Assembly (NCBI GenBank): GCA_000499405.2
Contig: HG738138.1
Coordinates: 6,818,888 to 6,882,887 of the forward strand
Length of the DNA stretch: 64,000 nucleotides
Direction of reading: 5' to 3'
Source: Onchocerca volvulus
Lineage: Eukaryota; Nematoda; Chromadorea; Rhabditida; Onchocercidae
The notes under the pieces are model-generated. The model had not been told where the DNA came from. It did not search any database and was given only the letters and a program-made list of their open reading frames with translations. Position 1 is the stretch's first letter. Each line of letters begins with the position of its first letter. Positions 23,829-38,600 of the stretch are shown here, piece by piece. Position numbers and translations under genes: made by a program.

Positions 23829-25056
23829 TTAAGCAGACGCCAAACTCTATTAATAATTATCAGTTCATTATTAATTCTTGCTATTGAAGATTTACTTTCC
23901 AACTGTAACAATGGGTATCACATAAAAAAAAAAAAAAAAGCATTATTTGAAAAGGCACAATGTTACAGTAGAGGATTCGTCACATATCATTAACGGTACA
24001 CAAGAAAAGTTTAAAATATCTTGTTCATCGGTTTCAACGGAATCAAACATCACATTAGCAAAAGTTTCAGGATACTATACAATTACTCGATGATTTATTC
24101 TTTGCCGTCTGTACTCTGCTGACTACTGATTTACAATTCTCATTGCCTTGAACTATATTCTGCAAAAAGAATTCTATTAGTTCCAACAATAAAAAGATAA
24201 AGAAAAGAGTTCCTGTCAACTGATGGAAAGACTGTAATTGTAGTTTAATCACTTAGTTTCTCCAGCTAAGATTTTAAACGCAGAAAATCTTGGATTGGAT
24301 TGGATAAAGCAAACCGAAAAAATTCTTAAAATTTACACGATAGAAGTGAATGAAAATGTCAACATATAGCTATAAAAAAAAAACTTACGGTTGTTTTGAA
24401 CTGAGAAAGAGAAGCAGCTAAATAATTGAGTAAATAAACATCATCACTGTCGCTTTCGGATGAACTACATGAACTGAAAATTTAAATTATTCTATTGACC
24501 AAACTGTCTAACCATATTTACTTCCATGTTAGGAGCTTTGTCCAACACAATAACACAACGTATAGAAATGCCGCAGCAGAATTTTGGAGGAAAAAGGAAC
24601 ATCATCAAAGCCAAGCTGATGGATTCGCCAGTATTGGCAGATTATGATTTTATCGCGTCAAGTGTCATTTAACATTTCAAGTTTCCAGAAGTCTTGAAAA
24701 AGATTTCTTTCTGTTTTATTTTTCGTTTTGGTACTCTACAGAAAAGCTAATAGTATGTCGGGTCAAATTACGCCAACAGATTTTCAACATTACCTGCATC
24801 GCTGATGCTTTCTTTTCAGTACTGGTGAGGGTGGTGGCATCTGCGAATAATGATTCTGCTTTTTATCTTCATAATCACGCTTTTTTCTACAGTATTCTTT
24901 GTTACAGTATTCATTACACCATGATCGTCGAACATCAGCGCTTTGTGACCGACGATTACACCTATAATGTCATCAAAGATCGTTTTGCCAAACATTCAAG
25001 GATCGAAAGTCAAATCGGTGAATAATAAATGAGATATATATTGTAAAAATGCTATA
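23829..25056. other. Interval between the inverted repeat and prickle; weak coding-like frames
   Basis: A 48-codon ATG frame at 24526-24672 (plus; MLGALSNTITQRIEMPQQNF...) and a stop-free plus frame from about 24645 to 25025 ending KHSRIESQIGE are visible. The opposite strand is also open in places. Neither has splice support or family resemblance, so I do not call a gene. It may contain the prickle 3' UTR or alternative 3' exons. Confidence 0.3.
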
Positions 25057-28000
25057 TTACCCTCGGAAATGCTTAATTCCATTTATTCCATCGGATTCCC
25101 TCGAAGAGCACGGCAGAACAGTTTCATAAATGTTTTCGGCTGGTGGTGAAGGAGGATCTCGAGATGGTGGCTCTGGTATTGATCCACGCCGTCTACTTGA
25201 AATGGACATCACTTTGGTGCCGAATGTCACCTGGAACGTCAACATGTTACTTGTTCTGTGATACTTTTATATAGTACATTAGAATATATGACAATAAATA
25301 AATAAATGAATAAACAGCAAATAACTCTTGAACAGCTGGAAAACAAACCAATAAAATGTAACAAGTTATCATGCAAATAAGGTTAATATTACTATCACTA
25401 AGAATAAAAAAAGAAATATCAAATATCACGCATACATTACCTTCGGACATCGTTTTCCACACTTTGTATCCGTGCTACAATATAATTTTCCATCTCGAAA
25501 CAAGTACTTCTTTCCCAACAAATTTTTACCACATTCAGCACAACAGAAACAGCGCTCATCAGCATGCCAATGTATATCATTCTGAAATTGCAGCCTGATA
25601 AATTTTTTCGACATTTTTGTACTTCTGATTGACTCAAATACAGTGACAAACATATGCAACTCTATATTTATATGGAATTATGGCTAGAGCTCAGCTTAGA
25701 AGTGAAAAGCAAAACCTCTTGTGTGAACTGTTGCTTAATATACAAAGGTCAAGCATGATTTCCTTGACTCATGCAGGTTTCACTTTTTCACCGTGATAGC
25801 TTTTCTCCTCATTACTCTACCAATCAATGTGATTACTGTATTAAAATAGATTTTGCAGTGCTCTGGTACATACATAACAGCATACCGGTATCTGAAATGA
25901 GACCTAGCATCTCAAACGGTATAATTCGTCATCAAACGGTGGTTGACACGACTGATGACGAAGAAGGTAAAATAATGGACAATATTCGTAATAGCAAGAC
26001 ACCTGAATTATATGCGGCTTATCAACAACAATTTCTTTTCCACAGGTGTTACAAACCAGTGAGGAATTTCGATTGTAACAAGAGATGCATACTATTCTAT
26101 CATTTCTTCCAATATATCTGAAAAATGATCAGGAAATTTGCGCAGGTTACAAAAAGCTGATATAATTTGACAGTGTTGAGAGCAAGAACTGCGAAATACC
26201 TCTGCCCTCCGAGTTGAATGTCGCAATCTGAGCATGAGAAATGTGCCATATGCCATGTCCTTCCTTCCGCTTCCGTACATTCCTCACTGAATATCAGCTG
26301 AAATTTTGCGGCATTAAATTTTAAATTCGGAAAAAGAAAAACAGCGATCTTTGCAATCACAAATATTATTTTCACCATTCAAAAATAATGAGGTACTAAG
26401 AGAAAAAAGTTGAGGAAGAACAAGAAAGATGTGGAAAATAAAGAAGATTTATTTTCTTAGGCTTTTAAGACAACTAGGATACATTTTCGGTAGTGATCGT
26501 CGATTCAGTTCTTTTTTATCCAGGCAATCTAGTCCTGGCCAGTCAAGGAAACAATGCTCTAGCTGCAGTAGTGCATTAAATTCAACGTCAAATACATGAT
26601 TGACAGAACTGACGTGAAGTATTATAAATGTCGTTAAAAACATTTGATTTCCCCAACAATGCTCACTTGCATGCAAAGACCAACAATCACAAGCAAACAC
26701 GTAAATGAAATTCTTGAGCTATCAATCAAATTGCAAGTATTATATTTCCCTTTCTTCCCAATCCTATTTCCACTTCTCTACCTCCCCTTGATGGAACTAT
26801 TTAACCTGGAATTAAAATTAGAAAAGGAAGAATGGATTAAGGTAAGTCGGAGCTCATTCGATTATCAATACAGCTAAATTCATTCAGCGGAAAAATGAAA
26901 AAGTGCACTGTCTTAAGCAGTGCTTAAGATTTCAGACGGTTATATTTTGCCAAATGTAGTTATAAATAGTATGTCAGACGGTTGCAATTTTAATGATTGC
27001 GAGAAAATGCAGATAAATATGATGTATGCGTGAGTGCATGCGTGTTTGCATGCTCGTGTATATGTTAAATTGCAAAAATGAGATGCGTACATACAGATGT
27101 ACTGCGTCAGTAACTGCTGTCGACGACTGATGGCACCGTGTTAAGCTTCAAGCCATCAATCCACATCGATAAATTCATTATTGTTCACAAATACAGCGCA
27201 TTCAGCCGACAAGATAATGCCATCGTGACCAACAAATCAACAATGCGATACGCTATCACGACGAGTTGTTATTATTTATTTACCAAACTTTAAAGGGTTA
27301 ATCAGTGACTAACAAATAAGCGAATTTCATTAATAATATCAATATCTAATTCAATACTAGTATCTAGAATATTTCGAAATCTTTGAGAAATCCTATCTCA
27401 TATCAAATCTCTTGCAATCTATTAAATTGAAGTGTGAATTTCAATCTATTCCGACCAAATTCCATACGCGTCTGTCACAGATAACACCATAAACTGCTTT
27501 TTAAAGCACCCAATCAACTTTCTCCCAAAATATTCGCCTCATGAAGAGTAGCCGTAATTACCAAAGAATTACAGTTGAATTGAATAAAAGAAATCTTGAT
27601 TTGTAAATGGTTACCATTTTGTCTAATTTTCTATGTCACGATTTTTACTTATTTGGTACCAATTGTTTAATGATAAACTAATACTTAGTTTGAAATTCTA
27701 AGGCTCGCTTTATAATTCAAAACCTAACTGTGGTCATTTAGAAAGTTTTTCTTCTTGTCTAAGAAAAATGGTGGTTACTGTAAAAAAATATAACGATAAG
27801 TTTTTCATGATGATTAATTTTTTCAGCTCATCATGTTTACTATACGTTCTGAAAAGTTAGAATCGTATAATGATGAGCTCTAAATTTCATCTAAATTCAT
27901 AATACAGGCTGAGATTTTTGAAATATGGAATAGATTAGAGAAGTAGAAATTAGAAATGACTAGAGAATCGATATAGCAATGCACATGTAATGAGTGACTG

Positions 28001-29695
28001 GGAATGTTTGCATGCTAATACTGACCTCAAAACATCTGTTTCAAAGTCAAAATTCTCTCACTCTGTGATTAACAAACGACCGTCCCACGAATCTTCAATC
28101 GTACACTACAATGTAAATATTCCTTGAAGATATAAACTGATAAATAGTGCATGATAAATACAATGAATTTGCAAGAGTTACTTAGCAAACCAAATCGAGT
28201 GTGATTGTGATGTAGGATCTCGGGAGGAAAGACAGCTGAGGGCAAGAAATATTTGATAAAAGGTAAGAAAAACAGTAGTACGAAACGCTGGTGCGGAATT
28301 GAACTTACCTCATCACATTTAGCACACCTAGGCTTGATTTGTTCTGCATGATGTCGACCGCAATACACGTCGGACTTATGCTTAAAATAAATCAAATCAA
28401 CGAGGAGATTTGAGCATTCTGTACACACAAAACACTGCGGATGCCAATGTACATCATGCCCGAACTTTTCAGCAATGATCACCAAATTTCCTTCATATAA
28501 CGATCCCTTGCACTGCAATTCAGTTAATTTAACAGATCGAATTAAATAACGCGTAATGATTTCAAACAGCTTGCAATTGGAGAACTATCAAATTTACTTA
28601 AAATTTATGTGGTGGTAAGATTAAAGTAAGATGCATGAATCTATTCAGAAGATTTCACAGACACCATTCACATGCAGCTAAATTTAAAATTTAAACATGA
28701 CAAAAAAAAAAACAAAAAACAAAAAACAGAAAAATAAGGAAAAAAAGAATTAAAATGAGTGTTTGAAATTAGAAAAATAACTGTAAAACCTGGTGACAGT
28801 GCCGGCGTTTGTTGTCATATGGGAGTTGTTCGATTATACCGCGTCCAAGGCACTCACGCTTTCGACCCATTTCAAATTGTATTAGTTCACGTATTTCTTT
28901 ATTACTCAGTTTATCGCAATACCCTGCATCAGAATCTTGCGGTGGTAATTGATAATATAACTGACGTGTTCGCCATTCTTCACCAGTTGAATTCACATAC
29001 GGTATTTTATCTTCCGGTAGGCAAGCGAAATACATATGAACCTGAATTTACAACTTATTCCATCTATGTAGACGCAGATGATCTCATGAACTGGCACTGC
29101 TGTCACAATAATGTAATCAAAAACTTGTTTTTATTTCACACAAGAACTCTAGATATTATATAAAGCAATAAATTTTGTGAATTATGAAACAAATCTTAAA
29201 GGAAATTGTGCCAGGAAATTTATTCTATCAATTAACAGAAGTTAACTGCGGACCAACTAATTTCATTACTCAGTTTTTGAAAAAAAAAAAGCCGAAAAAA
29301 AGAGAAACGAAGTCAAATGGTCGCATATTAATAATTGAAATCGCACAAGGCAATTAATGATATTGAAATTGCGCCAGCGAAACTTATCTCCAATTATTGA
29401 GCTGTGAAATCAATTCATCAGAAATATTTAAACTAAGTAAAAATCTAGTGAAAATACGCATTTCGAAAAGTTCTTTATCAAAAAAAAAAAAAAAAAAAAA
29501 TGAGTGAGAAACAAGAAATGAAAGACAGACCATATCAGGTTTAATGCCACTTGGTACCCAGGAGTATTCTTCCAGCACGCATCCACTATCATCATCACTA
29601 ATGCTGTGACGGTGAACATCTGCCGCGATACGTATTCTGGATGCCGGTGATAAACATCCTCTACTCATTTGACACCTGGAAATGATTGTATCCAT
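25057..29695 (-). CDS. prkl-1: Prickle: PET domain plus three LIM domains
   Basis: Seven exons on the minus strand: 29695-29531, 29041-28790, 28512-28309, 26297-26200, 26117-26003, 25581-25441, 25230-25057. All borders are GT-AG with matching phases and give 382 residues. The N-terminus carries the prickle signature [17 protein letters not shown] (about 34-50). The PET domain follows ([16 protein letters not shown] to [15 protein letters not shown], about 61-128). LIM1 begins at CHQC (137-140), LIM2 at CAKC (202-205) and LIM3 at CNTC (262-265), with the expected HWH and C..C zinc ligands; LIM3 ends near 316. Prickle is a cytoplasmic, membrane-recruited component of planar cell polarity that acts with Van Gogh. 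The tail after LIM3 is only about 65 residues and proline-rich ([12 protein letters not shown]), much shorter than in fly or human Prickle, and has no C-terminal CaaX box. Either it is a short isoform or 3' exons are missed. The start ATG is two bases inside a possible exon preceded by TTTGCAG, so more 5' coding sequence is possible. Confidence 0.93.
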
Positions 29696-32600
29696 ATCTG
29701 CAAATCGGATAAATCTTCAGACTATATCAGAAATGGTTTTTATGTCTATAGCTCGCTAAAATAGTATGATACTCAACAGTAGATGACGTACTAATGATAT
29801 AAAAAGCAACTTCTTGAAATGATAATTTTTGTACAAACTAAACAGTATATAGCGTGACAACTACAATCTAGGTGTGAAATAGAACTATATTTTGCAGAGG
29901 ATATTCTGTATCCTGTGCAAAGTATAGTTGTATTACATGAATATTGATGCAGAATATTCATTTCGTGATGTTATTTCAAGGTAGCACAGAAATAGTATGG
30001 AAATGTACGTTGTGGATCTTATCAGTCGCCGCAATTGTTGAAAATAAAAAACAATGAAAAAGAAGGAAGGTACAACTTATTCAGATGTTCCCATTGGTTT
30101 TTTTTTTTTCTTTTTTTCGTTAAGTATGAATATGAAACCGGATTTATTCAGCATTCCAACAAAGCTGTAGTTAAATTATTTCATATTATTATACTAGAAA
30201 TTTGATACTATTAAAAAAGTAGCATGATAACTGAAATCATATCGAGTCATGAATGAGCCAAATTAATAATGTGAAATTGTTGAAATTAAAATCACAAAAT
30301 AAAGTTGCTAAAATTGGGTAGCATTCTTTATTTACGAATTCTTTGGTCAGAAAATCTGAAAAAGATCTAAATCAAACTGCAATAAAAAAAATCGGCACTT
30401 GTTTGATAATATTTTTCAGGTGTAAACATTATTTCAATGTATTTTAGTATATATTTAAGTATTTTTCTTAGTATTTTCAGTGATGGTGAGGTATTCAGCA
30501 TAGAGGTTCTTACAAGAAAGAGCTAAAGAGCGTTTACCTGTACAGAAAAGTTCAAGATAAGGTAGTGTATACGTGATACTTGGTGATGATGTAATGAACT
30601 CAATTGTGTGCAAATATTTTTGGGTACAAAAAGATAGAGAAATAATCTCAGAGAGGTACCTTAGCTTACAGGTACCCCCTAAATGAGTCGGTGGAATAAA
30701 AATGAAATGAAAAGAGAAGATAAGGGAGAGAGAAAGAGACGAAATTAATGAACCATTTCTAAAGAAGGTCTCAATGATCAACTGCATTATAGCTGTTATT
30801 AAGTCGCCTCCGACAAGCAGATAGATGATACTATTTTTGATGAAGATTGTGAGTGGGAGGAGGACATCTGAGAGCAAGCTGGCGGTGCAGTCATCTGATT
30901 GCATTGCACAAAATGCAAGATGCAAAATGCAGAATGCAAGATGCATTCGACACTTACTCCTAAGTTTGTTCAGCCGAATGGTCCTGAACAACAACAACAA
31001 CAACAACGAAAATTTGTGCTCCAAATTCCATTCTTTTCAGCCCTTTTCATCTCTTTTCTTTCATTGTTCAGCATTATAGTAAACATGTCTAAGACTTCAG
31101 AATCTACGCTTAACTATTTTAATCCATGATACATGAAGGACTCAGATCATCTTCTGAGATTCTGAGGTCAAAGATTAAAAAACTTCAGCAACTTCCCGCC
31201 AAGAATTTATTGCTTATCATGGTATCTACTAAAAAAATTATATTTCTCTTTATCATTTTCTTCGAACACAAAAAAAGATTTGATCCTGATGGATAGAATT
31301 AATAAAAAAATTGATATGAGGGGAAATGAACTTCCATCCTTGGTGCTAATTAGTAACAAATTGCTGAGATAGATTCCTTCTAGAAACAGTGAGATAATAA
31401 TAAAAGGTAATCAGTGATTAGGTATGAACTCATAACTTGGCATCAAAAAATAAAAATATCATTTTAGATGGAAAACTTGCCGTATTTCTATTTTAAAACA
31501 AAAATTTTTCGCTAAATGCTATATGGATTGTTAAACTAGTGCTTTCAAGTAAGTGAAATTAACAGTGAAATATGATTTAAAGCAACTAAATTCGCTTCTG
31601 ACTGAACTAAAGCTGTTTAAGCAGCATGCAAGTGATAAACTGAAAGATAAGGGATTGCGGAAGGGAAACAAATATTAAATATCTTTTGGTATTATCGGGA
31701 ATAATGAGATTTGCTTTAGGGCATGAAAGGTTATGAAGAGAGCAACAAACAAGCAATTTGAGTACTACTTCAAAGAGTTTCGGTTATTTAAATAAAGCTT
31801 ATTCAACAATTGCAAAGATGAAATGAGCGGATAAAGAGGAAAGGCCAAGTATATATGATGATGGCTTAAATAACTTTGTATTCAAATTGGAAAACTTTGA
31901 AAGAATGCAAGGAATAGAATATGATAAAAGTTGTAGCAGAAAAACCGCGAATCTCGATGAAATATCAGGAAATACGAGAACATAAATCTCTTCAACTTGG
32001 ATAGTGAGAAAATCAACCTGAACATATATGGAAAAAGCGGAAACTTTCGTATCCTTCTCGTCCATCCGGTACCTATCTTCTGAGCTCAGCGTGGATGATT
32101 AATGGTTGTTCTGCGGACAACACACACATCTCCAGACACTGCGTAACAGTTAAATGAATTTTCAGACTGCATTGCTGCTCGAAGAATCGGATAAAAGAGT
32201 GTGTGACATGAAGGATAGCAGCACACTGGAAATGCCATCACTATGATTTATTAAACTATTTTCCGAGCAAGAATAATAGTTATTCAGAATCGATATATCA
32301 CCAATTTTAGATGGTAACTTTTCCTTTCTGCATCAGTCATTCAATTCTTCGTGCACCATCTTGCAAATAGCAATAGCATGCTACTGCTTCTGCTTGCATC
32401 TATAAGATGATACATTCATTACTCGTCCAGTAACTGTCAGTTGACTTGCATCTATGGTAATATTATAAATGCCTGTAACTTCTCTCAGTTACTGATAAAA
32501 CATATTTTCATACTTGATAATAACAGACTTATTGGTGATAACACTAGATTCCCTAGAACAGTGGATTCTCATTTGACAGAATTAGTGAGTAATACAAGTT

Positions 32601-35600
32601 GGAAAACTACAAATTTCTGAAATAAATTTGAACTGAATTGAAAAAATTATTTGATGACTATTGCAAACATTTTGGGATGCTAGAAAAGTAATATTCAGTG
32701 AAAATGATATGTGTCAGGCCAAAATGAATCAAATGTTAGTAGTTATTTCAGACATCTGATACTGTACAGGTTGATTCGAGAAATTAGTCAAAATCAGGAA
32801 TGACTGAAAATGACCATCTGGCTAAAAACTGTAAGTATGGAATTGATGATGGAGTAAATTATGCTGCAAGTTCTGAATTAAACTAGTTTATATTTGAAGA
32901 ATGAGAAGTATGGGAATGATTTATTTGCGCCGATGAGTGACAACTCTCCCAGATGACACTTTACCATACAGAAAGTATCGGTACAGAAATTTCTGGACTA
33001 GATTTCCGTTTGAAAAATAAATGGTTGCTGGAATTTATTGTAGTTGCTCCCCTATCACTCACATTGAACTTGTTTAGATGTTTTAATTTCACTTAAAAGT
33101 TTTCGAAAATCTATCCAGTTCTTTCGCATATTCATAAACGTCATTGAATATTTTAACAGCCTCGTTACTTCAGATATTCTTAAACTTTAACTTTGGTATA
33201 AAACGGCTGCTTGCAATTCCTCCTTCTCTAGACCTCGTCAACTGAGCATTGGTACACCTTCCAGAAATACACGTACTCAGAGATATTTTCAACTTTTACA
33301 AAGGGACAGTTTCGCTGCAGTCTCATTCATTGACTGAATTGCATTTTCAGTTTGCAGTTTGCATGTGCTCTGCGACATTGATGCTTGAAATAAGATAAGT
33401 AAGTATCGAATACAATAAAAAATACTGCATTAGGACAATTTGCAGAACAATTTTTTCTGCTCTAGCTTATAAAATTAAGTAAAGGAATTTGTTGAACAAA
33501 ACGATTTCTTTAATTCTACACATCAACTTCAAAGTTTTCTTTGTTCAAATTAGTTTGAAGGTGAAAAAACTCGCGTACCATTTTGTCAAAATAACGGTTA
33601 TATAGAAATGGGGTGGAATTCTGTTTCTTTGAACTGTCACATAACAAATAAATTGCTTTTGTCGAAAACATTTTATTCATTGATATAAAAAAGAAGAATG
33701 AATTTTTTCCTTTTGCTGCTCCCTTCACCCTTGCAGCAGGTACTTTTTATTTCTGGTGATGATTATACATCATTTTATTTCACAACAAATCTAGCAAAGA
33801 AAATACATCACCGCATCGCTTACGAAGGGTCCACAAGTTAGTCATCTGTATCGTTCATCTACCCACTCATTGGCTGGCTTGTCGTTGAAAAAGTCAGCAA
33901 AAATCGTAAATTCCGCAAAAACAATTCTCCGAAAATTGTAATTCACAACAATAAGCAATCTAAACTGGATGAAGTAAGCCAGAAATACAGGATTCTGAAG
34001 TGACAATTATTTCTAGCCGTTTTATAAAAATGCCATATAGAAGAGGTAAGGAAAGGATTGAAAAATTGAAAAAGAAAATTAAGGAAAGAACTATCACTGA
34101 ACTGACTCAAGTTCATTCATGCTCATGTTTTTTGAAATTTTTTAATAACGAAAACTGTTTTCCAAAACGACAAGAGAGTTGAGAATTACAGTTTAGCAAT
34201 TATAGAGGTGAACACGATATTTCAAGTTTTAGGTTTCAAGTTTGATTCTTAAAGAGACAGTTTGAATGAATTGCGAAGTCAAAAAGGAAGCAAATAGTTA
34301 CATTGAATCTTTCCTATTTCTTGATCAACCTATCAGCATTTCGCAATTGACAGATTAGCGATGGAAAGAAATCGCTTTCGATCATTAGAAACAGGATTTT
34401 GAATCGATAAAATTAAACAATAGTTATTATAATCTGTTTGTTCATGAAACTAAGGTGAAAATAAAAAGGAAAAATAAGTTAAAGGAGAGGAATTTCGGAA
34501 AGATAATGAATTCTAAATCCTCTTAGAGCAACCAGTGCTTAGTGAAAAGTAGTTAATGAATAAATGCAGTTACAGAGTGATTGTTAAGAAAATAGTGCCC
34601 AATGTAATATTCTGGCTCAACGCATTTGCACGACACATTTGCAAAGAAGTTGAAGGCAAATTTCGAATGAAATAATTCTAAAGAATGTGAAATATGCAAG
34701 TACACATGAGATTCATAACCACGACCACCCAGTAAGCAAAAAATACGATGTGTTGTTAGAATGGAAAAATGTGCTGTTAAAAAATATTGTCGGAAGATTT
34801 ATGAAGGTTGTTTATAAATAGATTTTAATCAAACAGACGGACATACACATGGACGGATACATATATCTAGCAAAAAGTCCGAGCTGCCTTATACTTCAGT
34901 GGGTGAGGGTCACAAATAATAGCAAACCAAGATAAGAAAATGTTCAAGGTCAGCATCAACGTTCGCTTTTTAGAACTGGTTTAGAATTGGGAAGGCAACC
35001 AGGAGTTCTCCATCCAAGAAGTCGTCTGATTTATGAGTACTATCATTCGAAGGATTTCCTTCTTTTGTTATCTTTTCCTCGCCTGATGTGTCTTTATTCT
35101 GTTATCATTGATAACATTACATTGTTGCAAATATAGAATTACACGATAAGCTTGATATTAAATAATATAAATATTTACCGGCCGTTATCTTTTCTAAAAA
35201 TCTTCGCCTAAAAAGCAAAAAATCTCCTCAACGATCAAGTTTCTCTTCAAAAAAGCTCCGTCAAAAATGTAGGATGTTTTGCAATCATTCAAAGTCACTG
35301 CAAAATACTTTGTCAATTTCTTACTTCAAGAACTTTATTCAATTACTTTCTCAAGCACTTTATCAATTTCCTGCAAAAGGCAAATTGGTTCAAAATTGAT
35401 AAATTCATACATTACTCAACATCCGAAGACAGCGAATTCCAAGCCAACGAACTTTACTGATAATGGCAGTAGAGAAAAATCATTTTATGCTTGAAGAATG
35501 AAGAAAAATTTTTGGTGAAATTTGACAGTGCAGAGATAGCTGATACATGTTTTCGAAGATATCAAATTGGTCTCTTTCATTCCAGCCTTTTCACAAATTT

Positions 35601-38600
35601 CAAATTTGAAAGATCCATTACACGCACATTTTTTCATGGTCACATTTAAAGAAAAAGTGATGAGTCGAGGAAGTCCTACTCTGATTTCTGGAAATATTTC
35701 GATCAATATTTAATTCTTTTTCAGAAATTCTATAATTTGCGGTATGCATTTACATGCAAGTATGCAACTGGAACAATCTCAAATAATAACTTGGAAAATG
35801 AAATGTTGAAGTTTTCGATGGGAGAACACCCTTCTTCGGGAAAATCCATGTAGCTTCGCTTTCATCAAATAAACTGAATTGTTACAATGCTATTACTGAT
35901 ACGTGTTGTGCAATAAGAACAATGCTTGATGGTTATTTTATTCGGAATTACTTCATTCAGATGATTTTTAGTATCACGAATTGGCTAAGCATGTCGCTAA
36001 TCGAAGAATACTCTGGTCCTGAAACTTAACCAATTTGTATCAACGCTATATCTTCGCAACAGTTATTCGGAAGCTAATATCTGGAATCATGAATGGATTA
36101 GAAGGGAATCTGCTATCGATCACTAGTCGCTTTTGCTGTTTTTTGGAATAACCATGGGAAAAGACTGAAAGACAATGCAATAAAAACGAGTAGAATGAGT
36201 ATAAATGTATCCAAATAACGATTTCCTGATCGACAAATTTCATGCAGTCATTATTTCCCAGCATTTTTGAAGAAAGTGAAAAGTAAGCTTTCTATGAACT
36301 TTTTTTCCAACTTTTTCTTATAATCAGATTAATCAGATTTTCACCAGATCATTCATTTATCATCTTTTCGAAATATCAAGGTAATCATTATTTTTAGTAA
36401 TCATTTTTCTAAACTTATATCTCACACTAATTTATAGAAATTTCTCTTTTCTCCATTTCCTTTCGCTTACGCCATTTCCGAACACAACTTACTGATCTCA
36501 TTCAACTGTAGTCCCGAAGTTATCTCTTTCTATCAATCAATTCTAGCGCTAGCCTTCTTCTAAAGTGACACGCCAGTATATTAAAAAAAAAATCATAAGA
36601 ATAATTGTTTACAAACGAAATAGGTTTCAGGATTTCTGGTACATTAATTTTGATGGAAACAAAACATGATGTTGTTCAAAAATTAATGTCGGATGAAAAT
36701 GGGACTAGTTGGGAAGCCTTCTTAGCGCTGACACTTTTAGGTCGAAATTTTAGTAAAAATTTTTTCATGAAATATTGAAGGGATTTGTTGTTACAAATGG
36801 TAAGACAGAATTCAATCTGAATCAGAGAATGGATATTGCAACAATGGATTGGTAGTTTACCTTTCTTGTCTCAAAAAAAAAAAAAAAAGTAATATATCGA
36901 ATTAAAGAAAAATTGTATATCATAAAATAGAGATATTGAATTGCTGATCGAAATTGTATCGACTTATATTAAGAAATGACGAAGACAATGGATAAGTACG
37001 GTGGTCAAGATGATATGATAAGCTGGACTAAATAAATTTCGATATTATCAGTACAACTTAAAGAAGAAAGATTATATAGTAAAAATAATTGATGTTCACT
37101 AAGTTGACAAATCAGTACATACAGCTTACTGGTTGGTAACCTACTCATTTGAATGTATCGGTGGATGAGTGGGATCATAAAGAATTGTTACGCAACGGGT
37201 GATGTGTCATGGGATAATGGGAAAGTAAGGGTTACGAGGTCAGAGGTCGGCTTAGACTGAAACGAGACAGAGCGGATTACACACGAACAAATACTACAGG
37301 GGATTAATGGAATCAAAAGTGATCTCGGAATCTTTGGAGTCCCACTTCTGACTCATTTCTTTTGTTATTCTAACATTTCACGAATCACCAAAGTGTGAAT
37401 GAAGGAGTGAGAACAGCAATATGTTCCAGTTATGAATATATTCTTCAATGATTCTCTGAAGGTCAATCACTGGAAGAGACCATAAAGAATGCAAGTGCCA
37501 TCCGAAATGATGACAAAGTTTCAACATGGTAACTGATCTATGATGCAGAATAAATCATGGATTCATACACTGTTGGCTAAATTTAGTGATCTGCAATGAT
37601 TTTATCATGTAAGATGACTTCTAGCTGCTGTTTCTGCATGCATTTTTTTTGGTTTGCAGGAATATATTTCGAAAAAATTTTGAAAAGCGCTTCATCTGTA
37701 TGGATGCGTGATGTAAGGTTTTTTTTTTTGGAGAGAAGCGTTTCAAATGGAATCGTTTGTCATGCAATTTCTTTAATATTCAGATATTAAAGATGAAATC
37801 AGTAAACTGATCGTAAATAAGCAAACTTTTTAGAAAAAAAAAAAGAAGGAAAACAAAAAGAAAACTGAAATTAGTTTATTTAGGACCCTACAAAAATAAG
37901 GTAATTAGGATTTCGAATGCAGAATACAGTCGGTATACTATCTTCTTTTATCAAGTATTAAATTATGGCGAAATTTTAACACTAACCTAATAAGCAATTT
38001 TAACTGCATAACAGAAGATATGCCGCTGCTAGCATAATAAAAAAAAAGAAAAAAAAAAAAAAAAACTGAAAATAAGAGTAATATCCTGAGAAAAAATAAT
38101 CGAAGATAACATCAACGAGTGAGAAACGTCAGTTTTATAACAGATATATATCATTGTTATGCCAATATCGATAGAACATAGAAGTAAGCATGGAAATAAA
38201 TAATGCGGAGTACGATGTAAAAGCTTTCCTTTTCTGATAAATATCTTTCAAGATTATTTCTGTTCGGTTGTGCATAATTTTTACGCGCATCATTATAAAT
38301 TTTGGAATAGTGGGTAGCGTATGCAGGCATATTCAATAGTTCAAAATCTGCTCTAAACATTGGTTAAATACGCTTGAATTGTTCAATTATCCAATTTTAA
38401 AGTGAGTAACTTTTCTTAAACCTAATTTAAAAGGTGTTTTTATATAATTTTTATACACATGCGTTGCTGTGGCTCAGTCTGGTCAAGTGGACAAGAAAGA
38501 AAAAAGAAAGCGCACGTTTCTAATGTTAAAAAAAATCTGATCGTTTGTAATTTGGTTAATAAATTAGAATTTTTTAATAGATAGACTAGAATAAACTATA

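Noticed and set aside
28759..29163. 134-codon plus-strand ORF
   Set aside because: Antisense shadow of the prickle PET-domain exon (28790-29041).
30455..31024. 189-codon minus-strand ORF
   Set aside because: It is the longest ORF in the window but is low-complexity (LLLLLL from a CAA tract, LAFCILHLAFC from a short repeat). It has no domain or splice context and reads as a composition artefact.
31799..32065. 88-codon minus-strand ORF (MDEKDTKVSAFSIYVQ...)
   Set aside because: The first 30 residues look plausible, but the rest is low-information hydrophobic sequence; no partner exon or family found.
38461..38520. tRNA-like A box (TGGCTCAGTCTGG)
   Set aside because: No B box (GGTTCRANNCC) or foldable T arm within the following 80 bases; A-rich sequence follows instead.
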